A stretch of DNA of 64,000 nt, taken from Natronosporangium hydrolyticum (lineage in GTDB: Bacteria; Actinomycetota; Actinomycetes; Mycobacteriales; Micromonosporaceae). Below, piece by piece: positions 57,592-64,000 of the stretch (positions are counted from its first letter, which is position 1; each line of letters starts with the position of its first letter). The DNA is taken from the NCBI RefSeq assembly GCF_016925615.1, contig NZ_CP070499.1, forward strand, positions 2,108,001 to 2,172,000. The letters run 5' to 3'. The position numbers and the translations under genes are program-made. The notes beneath the pieces were generated by a model that saw only the letters and a list, made by a program, of their open reading frames with translations, was not told the origin of the DNA and did not search any database.

Positions 57592-58383
57592 CTAGGTGTG
57601 GCCTGCCAGCGGGCCGTTCGGGGTGGGCGGTGCTGCCGTCATCTGCCCTACGGTTCCGAGCCGATCGCCCAGGTCGCTGCGCCGGAAGGCCGCGAAGACC
57701 GCCGCCAACTGGTCCAGCAGGTACCGCCGTTCCTCCTGGCCCAACCCGGTGAGGAACTCCCGGAGCAGGGTGGCGATGGTCTGCTGCGGGTCCTCAGGGG
57801 TCTGCCCGAGCCGCTCGGCGATCTGTTCGAACCGGTCGCTGAGCAGCTCGTCGAGGGCCTCGGGGTGGTGCCGGAGCCAGTAGCTGCGGGCCACCTCCGG
57901 ACGGGTGAAGACCTCTCGCAGGTAACGGAGCTCGTTGCGTTCGACCTCCCGGCGCAGCCGATCCAATGCCAGCTCCCGGTGCAGTTCCTCCCATTGCAGG
58001 GCGGCACGCCTGCTCGCTGCTGGCGCATCCAACGTCACCGATCCGGCGACCAGGACAAGGTCGGTGCCGGGCAGCGAGCGGGTAGCGGCGAGCCGCTGCG
58101 CAAGTCGAGTCTGCACCGCTGGCACGTCGCTCGGCACGTCCCGGGCGGTGATGGCGGCGGCCCATGCTCGGACCGCTTCGGCGAGCTGCTCATGGTCCGT
58201 TGCCTCCGCCGGGGTGGTGTTGTACCACTCGACGGTGAACCACGCCTCGAACGGCGCTCCCGGCAGCGCGCTGGGCAGCCTTGACTCGAAACTGGACGCG
58301 CTTAGTTGCCGGGTGGGGGTCGGCTCGGCGACCGGCGGCGACCACCAGTCATGCCACCACTGTCGCCACGTACTCTGCGTCAT
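57592..58383 (-). CDS. Unknown protein with central coiled coil (conflict module)
   Basis: A 263-aa protein that I do not recognise. Residues 1-30 are Trp/Pro-rich; residues 40-120 may form an alpha/beta domain (WFTVEWYN, LVLVAGSVTLD). Residues 125-170 are a charged amphipathic helix (ELALDRLRREVERNELRYL) suited to oligomerisation, and the C-terminal part is helical. It overlaps the NTPase-like gene by 35 nt, so it is the third gene of that operon. A GTG at 58392 is an alternative start. Confidence 0.7.
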   Translation of the reverse strand: MTQSTWRQWWHDWWSPPVAEPTPTRQLSASSFESRLPSALPGAPFEAWFTVEWYNTTPAEATDHEQLAEAVRAWAAAITARDVPSDVPAVQTRLAQRLAATRSLPGTDLVLVAGSVTLDAPAASRRAALQWEELHRELALDRLRREVERNELRYLREVFTRPEVARSYWLRHHPEALDELLSDRFEQIAERLGQTPEDPQQTIATLLREFLTGLGQEERRYLLDQLAAVFAAFRRSDLGDRLGTVGQMTAAPPTPNGPLAGHT

Positions 58384-60481
58384 CGATTCCACCTTCCTTG
58401 TCGTCGGGGCCAGCGTTTGGTAGTCGGTCGGTCAGCCGCAGCGTGGTGAGCAGCCGTTCCCGCAGCCGATCGCGGGTGGCTCGCTGCGCGGCGGGCGTGC
58501 CGGGGTCGGTGCTGGCGTGCCAGCGAAGCACCAGGGTGTAGAGCCGGGCGGTGCGCGGGGCCGCCGTCGTCCCCTGTGCCGCCTCCCGCCACAACGCCGC
58601 CACTGCTCGCCAGCAGGCGCCGTCGCTGATAGCCAGCTCTAGCCAGGCGAACGCCGCGTCGGCCAGGTCGGCAGTGGTCCCGGGGCGGTCCAGCGTGGTG
58701 GTGATCGCGGTCACCAACGCGTGCCAATCCGGTCGATCGGCGGCGGCCACCACGAGCGGGCAACCGGCGGGTTCCGGGGACTCACCGATGCGGGCCAGCG
58801 CCGTCGCCGCCGTCGCGGCGGCGGGTTCGTCGCCGGTCGTCAGCCACCGGCACAGGCGGCGGAGCACCGGCCGGCGCAGCGGCGGCCGGCGCCACAGCTG
58901 CGCCACCGCCGCGGCCACCCGCTCGCGGGTGGCCGGGTCGTCGCGGCCGGCGAGGTGGCCCAGCCGGGTGAGCGCGATCTCCGGGTACGCGTCGGCGAGA
59001 TCGCCCTGGCAAACCTCGATGACGGCCTGGTGGACGGGCAAGGGCCGGTTGGAGCGCGCCAACTCGTACAGCAGCGAGCGGGTCGTCCGCCCCACCTCCC
59101 GGCTCAGGCCCGCGGTGGTGAGCAGTTGCACCAGGGTGGGGCGTAGCTGGTCGTTGCCCGACCATTCCCCGATCACCAGGTGCAGCAGTCGCTCGTGCCG
59201 ATCCTGGTAGAGCCCGTGTAGGAGGGAACCGGCGATCGGGGCGGCCACCTCCGCCCGAGCCACCGCGGGTAGCTCCAGCGGAAACTCGATCGCCGCCCGC
59301 CAGGTGCGGTAGGCGCAGACCTTGGTGCGGTCGGTACGCACGAAGTCGAGCACCGCGGGGCCGTAGCCCGGTTTCGGCAGGCTGACCCGGCCCGCCGTGT
59401 CGATCCGCGCTCCGGCTGCGCTGGCGAGGGCGTGCAGCCCGTTGCCGCCGAGGCCGTCCCACTCGGCCCGGGTGGCGAGCGCCCGGCCGATGAACTCCCC
59501 GAGGTGCAGGATGAGCTGCCCGTGGCAGCCGGCCAGGAAGGCGGTCGCCACCAGGAACAGTCGGCTGCGCTGGTCGGGGTGGTCGCGGAACCATTCGGTG
59601 AGCTGGCGGTACCAGTGGCTGAAGGCGTCCGCAACCTCCTGGGCGAGTGCGGCGGTCGACCGGTCCGCGTCCTGGCTGGTAGCTACGACCAACTCGGCCA
59701 GCCGGGCCACCTCGCGCGGTGGCGCGGCCGTCACCAGCGCGGTGACGGTGGCGTGGCGGCCCACCGCCCGGGCAGCGGAGTCTGGGTTGAGCCGGGACAC
59801 CTCCGTCGCCAGCAGGGCCAGCGGGTCCGGGGGCTGGACCGACAAGACCGTCTTGTCCCGCTGACCGCCGATCATGCGCCAGGTCTCCGGGCTGGCGACG
59901 ACCACCAGGTAGGAGCTGTGCGTGGCTAGCTCTTCGCGGTACGACTGGAGGTCGCGCGCGAAGCTGTCGCCCAGGGTCCGGCCCCCGCTGTCGGGGAGCT
60001 CCAGCAGGTAACCGTGGGCGCTCTCGGTGGGCAGCTCGGTGACGGACAACCACTGTGTGCCGTACGGCTCGATCGGGATCTCCTGTATCGGCAGGTCGAG
60101 CGTGGCGAGCACCCCGACCGCCGCGGTGTGCCGCCCGGTGCCGGGCTCACCGAGCAGCACCAGCGACCCGGCGGCGGCGAGTAGTTCGCCGGCACCGACC
60201 CGGTCGAGGCACGCTCCCGCGTCGCTGCGGTACTCCCGCGCCACGAAGGTAGCCGCCACCGTCGCCAGATACGCGCGCCCTCGCGGGGTCGGGCGTGCCC
60301 GGGCTGCTTGCTGGTAGACGTTGGTGATGGTCTGGCGGTGCAGGTGCATGCCGCCGTGGACCGTGTTGGCCGCCTGCCCGAGGTTGTCCCGGGCCACGGT
60401 CGGGGCGAGCGTCGGTACGTGACTGGCGGCTGGTTCGTCGATCCACTCGGCCGGTGGGTAGGCGAGCGAGGTGGAGGTCAT
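58349..60481 (-). CDS. NTPase-like protein with atypical P-loop and VHGGM motif
   Basis: A 710-aa protein. Residues 31-49 carry a short motif (N-L-G-Q-A-A-N-T-V-H-G-G-M-H-L-H-R) also found in the upstream protein. A P-loop-like GEPGTGRHT at 111-119 has Arg117 where Lys is expected; GYLLELPDSGG may be the Walker B counterpart. Residues 330-710 are Ala/Arg/Leu-rich helices resembling HEAT or TPR-type repeats. The architecture recalls STAND-type sensors of bacterial conflict systems, though no family is certain. ATG 60481 overlaps the cyclase-like gene (ATGA). Confidence 0.75.
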   Translation of the reverse strand: MTSTSLAYPPAEWIDEPAASHVPTLAPTVARDNLGQAANTVHGGMHLHRQTITNVYQQAARARPTPRGRAYLATVAATFVAREYRSDAGACLDRVGAGELLAAAGSLVLLGEPGTGRHTAAVGVLATLDLPIQEIPIEPYGTQWLSVTELPTESAHGYLLELPDSGGRTLGDSFARDLQSYREELATHSSYLVVVASPETWRMIGGQRDKTVLSVQPPDPLALLATEVSRLNPDSAARAVGRHATVTALVTAAPPREVARLAELVVATSQDADRSTAALAQEVADAFSHWYRQLTEWFRDHPDQRSRLFLVATAFLAGCHGQLILHLGEFIGRALATRAEWDGLGGNGLHALASAAGARIDTAGRVSLPKPGYGPAVLDFVRTDRTKVCAYRTWRAAIEFPLELPAVARAEVAAPIAGSLLHGLYQDRHERLLHLVIGEWSGNDQLRPTLVQLLTTAGLSREVGRTTRSLLYELARSNRPLPVHQAVIEVCQGDLADAYPEIALTRLGHLAGRDDPATRERVAAAVAQLWRRPPLRRPVLRRLCRWLTTGDEPAAATAATALARIGESPEPAGCPLVVAAADRPDWHALVTAITTTLDRPGTTADLADAAFAWLELAISDGACWRAVAALWREAAQGTTAAPRTARLYTLVLRWHASTDPGTPAAQRATRDRLRERLLTTLRLTDRLPNAGPDDKEGGIDDAEYVATVVA

Positions 60482-61317
60482 CGGTGGCTCCCCGTCTCGG
60501 GCCGGTGCATCGACATGCCGCCGTGGACCACCCCCGCCACTTGGCCATAGTTGGAGCCGGACTGGACCGCGCCCTCCGGCGTTGCCACCGGCTGCTCGGG
60601 TGCGCCTGGATCGGCAGCCGGGGGCGGCGCGCACGGCTCGGGGGCCACCGCGGGTGAGCCGACCGTCAGCAGGTTCCCCGACGGCGCGGGCACCCGCAGC
60701 CAGGCCCGTTGGGTGAACCCTTTGCCTGGGACGGTCGCCGGGACCTCGATGAAGTGGTCCGGGTGCAGGCTGGTGTAGCCGGCGGCCACCACATCCTGGA
60801 AGATCCGGTCGGAGAGGATGGCGGCGACGAAGGTCACCCGCGGGCTGGCGGCCGAGAGGATCGCGCGGACCGGCGTCGAGTCGAGTAGCCGGTGGGTGTC
60901 GTTGCGGGGGGTGCCGCCCCCGCCGGTGAAGGGCTGCGCCGGGTCGGCCGGCAGCGGCCCGACATGCAGACTCACCCGCAGCCGCAGTAGCGCCTCCGCG
61001 CGGCGAGAGCCGCTGTTGTGGGCGGCCAGCACCTGTTGCAGCTCGGCGAGCAGCGGGTCTACCAGGTACGGCAGCGCCCGGGGCGGGACCCCGACGGCGA
61101 ATCCGTCGCCGGTGGGGCCGAAGAAGGCGGGCTGGTTCCACACCTCTGCCAGGCCGATGTTCTCGAAGGCGGTGCCGGTCAGTCGCGGGATTAACCCGCT
61201 GATCGGCTGGTGCGCGACGCTCGGCTCGGCCGTGAAGTCCTTCGCGTCCACTGCCAGGATTCCCAGGTAGTCGGGTAGGTCCCGAGCACCGGAGAACGGG
61301 GGGAGTTCGGTCGCCAT
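60478..61317 (-). CDS. Class III nucleotidyl-cyclase-like protein
   Basis: A 279-aa protein whose first 190 residues follow the class III cyclase fold. AVDAKDFT gives metal Asp24, GPTGDGFAVGV gives the second metal Asp71, LRVSLHVGPL is the core strand and RNDTHRLLD gives Asn139 and Arg143 of the transition-state pair. The purine-selecting Lys is not evident, so the base used is open. A Pro-rich linker leads to the C-terminal motif N-Y-G-Q...V-H-G-G-M-S-M-H-R (255-272), shared with the next protein. ATG 61317 has AGGGG upstream; GTG 61320 is possible. Confidence 0.72.
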   Translation of the reverse strand: MATELPPFSGARDLPDYLGILAVDAKDFTAEPSVAHQPISGLIPRLTGTAFENIGLAEVWNQPAFFGPTGDGFAVGVPPRALPYLVDPLLAELQQVLAAHNSGSRRAEALLRLRVSLHVGPLPADPAQPFTGGGGTPRNDTHRLLDSTPVRAILSAASPRVTFVAAILSDRIFQDVVAAGYTSLHPDHFIEVPATVPGKGFTQRAWLRVPAPSGNLLTVGSPAVAPEPCAPPPAADPGAPEQPVATPEGAVQSGSNYGQVAGVVHGGMSMHRPETGSHR

Positions 61318-61428
61318 CACGTACCCCTATCTGTCGATAGTGTCTGGTGTGGCTAGCATGGGCCCCTTCGGGAGCCGCTTCCGCCCATTACTGGGCAGAT
61401 CTGCTGTGACCTATCGCATCGAGGAGCG

Positions 61429-62094
61429 TTACGGCTGTGCGTACCCGGCGAGCCCGGAGCGGTCGCGAATGATGATCGTTTTGCGGTGGGTGGTGAGCAA
61501 CCCGGCGGTGCGAAGCTCAGCCAGCGCCACCACTACCGCGTTACGCGAGGCGCCGACGAGTTGTGCCAGGTCCTGCTGCGACAGCTGCACCTCGGGCCGG
61601 TCACCCGGACCGTTGCCCGCTCCGAGCCGCAGCAGCGCCCGGGCCAACCGGGACCGGACCGGCAGCAACGCGAGTTCCCCGCGCAGCTCGGCGGACTCCC
61701 GGACCCGAGCCATGGTGTAGTGCAGAAAACTGGCCGAGACCGCCGGGTCGGCGGTGAACCGGCGCAGTTGTTCACCGGTGAGTAGGCGGGCGGTCACCGC
61801 GCTGATCGCGGTCACGGTGGCGGAGCGCGGTTGACCGTCCAGCGCCGCCAGCTCCCCGATCACGTCTCCGCCGGCGCGGACCGTAAGGATGGTCTGGCCC
61901 CCGGTGGGTTCCGAACGTTGGATCTTCACCGCGCCTCGGAGCAGCACGTACGCGTGTCTGCCCGACTCGCCTTGCTGAAAGAAGATCTGCCCTTGGCGGA
62001 AGGACACCCCGACCCCGAGGCGGGCGAGCGCCGACCACTGCGCTGCCGGCAGCAGGCCAGCGAGCCCGCGCTCGCCCGCTGACTCACCGCGCAC
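61429..62094 (-). CDS. Crp/Fnr-family transcriptional regulator
   Basis: A 221-aa regulator with an N-terminal cyclic-nucleotide-binding domain and C-terminal winged helix (LSQQDLAQLVGASRNAVVVAL). The phosphate-binding cassette GELAALDGQPRSATVTA keeps the Glu and Arg that hold a cyclic nucleotide. It lies 111 bp upstream of the cyclase-like gene on the same strand, so it may sense that protein's product and control the module. No Cys cluster for Fe-S or heme. GTG start at 62094 is likely but not certain. Confidence 0.88.
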   Translation of the reverse strand: MRGESAGERGLAGLLPAAQWSALARLGVGVSFRQGQIFFQQGESGRHAYVLLRGAVKIQRSEPTGGQTILTVRAGGDVIGELAALDGQPRSATVTAISAVTARLLTGEQLRRFTADPAVSASFLHYTMARVRESAELRGELALLPVRSRLARALLRLGAGNGPGDRPEVQLSQQDLAQLVGASRNAVVVALAELRTAGLLTTHRKTIIIRDRSGLAGYAQP

Positions 62095-62153
62095 GCCCGC
62101 TCACGGGGACAGGATAGTGTCCGCCGGGCACCCCGGCGACCCGAACCGGGCCG

Positions 62154-63587
62154 CTAGGAGTTCACCCCGCCCGGCCGCCGCCTCACCAGCGACGAGGCCG
62201 GTGCCGGGCGCTTCGGGCGGTAGACCAGCAGCGTGCCGGGGAGCTTGCCGAAGCTCAGCGTGTCGGTGCGACCACCAGCTTCGCCATCGTGGGCCACCGG
62301 CAGCGCGCCGTCGAGCGAGTCCACATGCACCGTCTTAGCGAGGCGGGCGTGGTAGAGCCCGTCGCGGCCGCTGAGGCCGGCCAACGTCGACAGCACCGCG
62401 CGGGCTCGGGAGAAGCGGGCGTCGGCGCGCAGAAACTGCACGTCGAGCCAGCCGTCGTCGAGCCGCGGTCGCCACGCCGGGGTATTGCCCTGTGGCCGGT
62501 ATTCACCGTTGCCGACGAACAGGGTCCACACGGTGGCCGGTTCGCCGTCGATCCGTAGCCGCAGCGGTTCGTGCCGGCGGAGCACCTGGCCGGCCGCGAC
62601 CGCCATCGCCAGCCACTTGCCCCATTGTGGCTCCAGCTGCTCCCGGCGGCGGACCATCTCCGGGTAGGCGCCGATGACCGCGGTGTTGAGGAAGGGCCGG
62701 CCGTTGATCGTGGCGACATCGACCGCCACCGCCTCACCGCTGGCGAGCGCCTGCAGCGTGTCCTGGACGGCTGAGATGTCGGCGTCCCGGGCGAAGTGGT
62801 TGAGGGTGCCGGTGGGGAAGACCGCTAGTGGCAGGCCGTGCCGCAGCGCCGCCGCCGCCACCGAGGCCACGGTGCCGTCGCCGCCGGCCGCGCCGAGCGC
62901 CCGGGCGTCCGGTGCCTGGCCGGCGAGTTCGGCGTCGAGGTCGACTTCGTCGGTGAGTTCGATGAAGCTCGCCGCCGGCAGTGCCGCCTTGAGCTGGGGG
63001 CCGGGGTCCCCGTTCGGGCCGGAGCGGGGATTGAGCACCACCACGAGACCTTCGCCCTGCTCTATCCGGGGAGCCGGCAGGTAGGGGCGGAGCCGGGGCG
63101 GGCCGGCGACCGTCAGCGGCCACCAGCGACGGGTGGCGAGGGCGAGGCCGGCGCCGAGCGCGGCCCCGGCGACCACGTCGCTGGCGTAGTGGACTCCGAC
63201 GTGGACCCGGGAGTAGCCGACTGCGGCGGCGAGCGGCGCCACCGCGGCGCCGGCGAGCGGGCTCTCCAGGGCTACTCCGGTGGCGAAGGCGGCGGCCGAG
63301 GCGGCGTGGCCGCTCGGGAACGAGCCGCTGGTCGGGGTGCGGCGCAGTTGCCGCACCACCGGGGTCCGGTCCACGGCTGGGCGTTGCCGCTGGGCGAGCG
63401 GCTTGAGGACGGCGTTGGTGATCAGGCTGGTGGCGGCGAGGGCTCCGAGTCCGCGGATGGCGGCGCGGCGGGTGCGGCCAGGGATCAGCAGGCCGGCGGC
63501 GGCCACCGCCAACCAGAGCCGGCTGTAGTTGGCTGAGTTGCTCAGCATTCGCATTGTGTGGTCGAGCCGGGTTCCGGTGGCGGTCAT
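62154..63587 (-). CDS. PAP2 phosphatase-diacylglycerol kinase fusion
   Basis: A 477-aa bifunctional lipid enzyme. The N-terminal PAP2 domain (about 20-165, four or five helices) has KPLAQRQRP, PSGHA and SRVHVGVHYASD. The C-terminal DAGK/sphingosine-kinase-like domain (about 180-465) has VVLNPRSGPNG and GGDGTV. It may interconvert phosphatidic acid and diacylglycerol-type lipids at the membrane. Confidence 0.92.
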   Translation of the reverse strand: MTATGTRLDHTMRMLSNSANYSRLWLAVAAAGLLIPGRTRRAAIRGLGALAATSLITNAVLKPLAQRQRPAVDRTPVVRQLRRTPTSGSFPSGHAASAAAFATGVALESPLAGAAVAPLAAAVGYSRVHVGVHYASDVVAGAALGAGLALATRRWWPLTVAGPPRLRPYLPAPRIEQGEGLVVVLNPRSGPNGDPGPQLKAALPAASFIELTDEVDLDAELAGQAPDARALGAAGGDGTVASVAAAALRHGLPLAVFPTGTLNHFARDADISAVQDTLQALASGEAVAVDVATINGRPFLNTAVIGAYPEMVRRREQLEPQWGKWLAMAVAAGQVLRRHEPLRLRIDGEPATVWTLFVGNGEYRPQGNTPAWRPRLDDGWLDVQFLRADARFSRARAVLSTLAGLSGRDGLYHARLAKTVHVDSLDGALPVAHDGEAGGRTDTLSFGKLPGTLLVYRPKRPAPASSLVRRRPGGVNS

Positions 63588-63759
63588 GTAGGCACACTAC
63601 CCAGTCAGTGGGCGGTTCTCACCTGTCCCGATCAAGGCGTTGATGTTGGCAGCGCCGCGAGAGGAGGAATCTTCGCTAAACACCATAAACCGGATAAACC
63701 TTGTGAAAAGCTGTCTGACGTTGCGGCGGGATCGAGTTCACAAGAGACGGAGTAAACCG

Positions 63760-64000
63760 ATGGGAGTCAGACGGATTGGCGGCGTCGCCGCCGCGTCCAT
63801 GTTGGGGGTGGTCGCCGGGTTGGGGCCGGTGGCGCCGGTCTTCGCAGCGGAGTCTGCCGATGCCGAGGTTGCCGACGACGCCGTGGTGGTCGAGGAGAGC
63901 ACCACCCTCGCGGAGCTGATCGAGCAGCTCGACCTCGAGGTCCTGGTCCAGAACGATGTGCGTCGCAGCGATCAGGCGACCGCCGTGGAGTGGGCCCCGC
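63760..64000 (+). CDS. Secreted protein, 5' part only
   Basis: Eighty codons before the right edge. MGVRRIGGVAAASMLG then VVAGLGPVAPVFAAE is a signal peptide with a likely cut after VFA-A. The mature start is very acidic (SADAEVADDAVVVEES) followed by LAELIEQLDLEVL. Family not identifiable. GGAG precedes ATG 63760. The 172-bp leader is AT-richer than usual, with a short ATAAACC tandem; I see no known riboswitch. Confidence 0.7.
   Translation, partial: MGVRRIGGVAAASMLGVVAGLGPVAPVFAAESADAEVADDAVVVEESTTLAELIEQLDLEVLVQNDVRRSDQATAVEWAP

Noticed and set aside
61405-61420. Crp-binding site before the cyclase-like gene
   Set aside because: TGTGACCTATCGCATC has one good half (TGTGA) but the second half matches TCACA poorly, so it was not listed as a site.
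63588-63759. Riboswitch in the leader of the secreted protein
   Set aside because: The region is AT-richer and has a short ATAAACC tandem, but I could not match it to a known riboswitch consensus.

Overview
The window is very GC-rich and gene-dense. It uses many GTG starts, several 4-nt start/stop overlaps and actinobacterial signature genes: DUF397, a small HTH protein, an ACT-GNAT pair, PAC2, and CebR-type and DasR-type operators. This points to a mycelial actinomycete, most likely of the Micromonosporaceae. That placement is inferred from gene content, not from a marker gene. No rRNA, tRNA, CRISPR array or intact insertion sequence was seen.

Layout. Positions 1-5612 (minus) hold a DNA-end-processing operon: HerA-like ATPase, SbcD (Mre11), SbcC (Rad50) and the start of a fourth gene, with four DnaA-box-like sequences just upstream. 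Positions 5.7-11.0 kb hold a reductase, a lipoprotein/secreted-protein pair, a NYN-LOTUS protein, a HAD phosphatase and a pRiA4b-type protein. Positions 11.1-16.0 kb are a sugar ABC importer with CebR-like operators and a LacI regulator. Positions 16.1-29.7 kb are mixed housekeeping genes (ACT proteins, citrate synthase, a phosphotransferase, a BsaP-like Cys protein, ABC-F, enoyl-CoA hydratase, ABC exporter, SDR). Positions 29.8-46.3 kb contain MerR and TetR regulators, an orphan AbiEi-like gene bracketed by palindromes, aconitase, an MMPL transporter, a folate pair (FchA-like and FolD-like), a beta-helix protein and HrpA.

Positions 46.5-53.8 kb form an amino-sugar/peptidoglycan-recycling operon: GntR (DasR-like) regulator with dre-like sites, BadF-type kinase, ABC importer, MurQ and AnmK. 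It would import MurNAc/GlcNAc-type sugars, phosphorylate them and feed them as GlcNAc-6-P into metabolism.

The most unusual region is 55.9-62.1 kb (minus). A Crp/Fnr regulator is followed by a protein that keeps the catalytic residues of class III nucleotidyl cyclases, a large NTPase-like protein with Arg in place of the P-loop Lys, a coiled-coil protein of unknown family and, after a hairpin, a Fic protein. The cyclase-like and NTPase-like proteins carry the same short N-x-G-Q...V-H-G-G-M-x-x-H-R motif. That is the pattern expected for a multi-protein signalling or defence (conflict) system. The right edge holds a PAP2/diacylglycerol-kinase fusion and the start of a secreted protein.

Other structural highlights are a perfect 56-bp palindrome upstream of a TetR gene, a 30-bp direct repeat that duplicates a gene's 3' end around a 21-bp-arm hairpin, a 247-bp segment bounded by 27-bp inverted repeats, and several large palindromes with GATCA at their arm ends.
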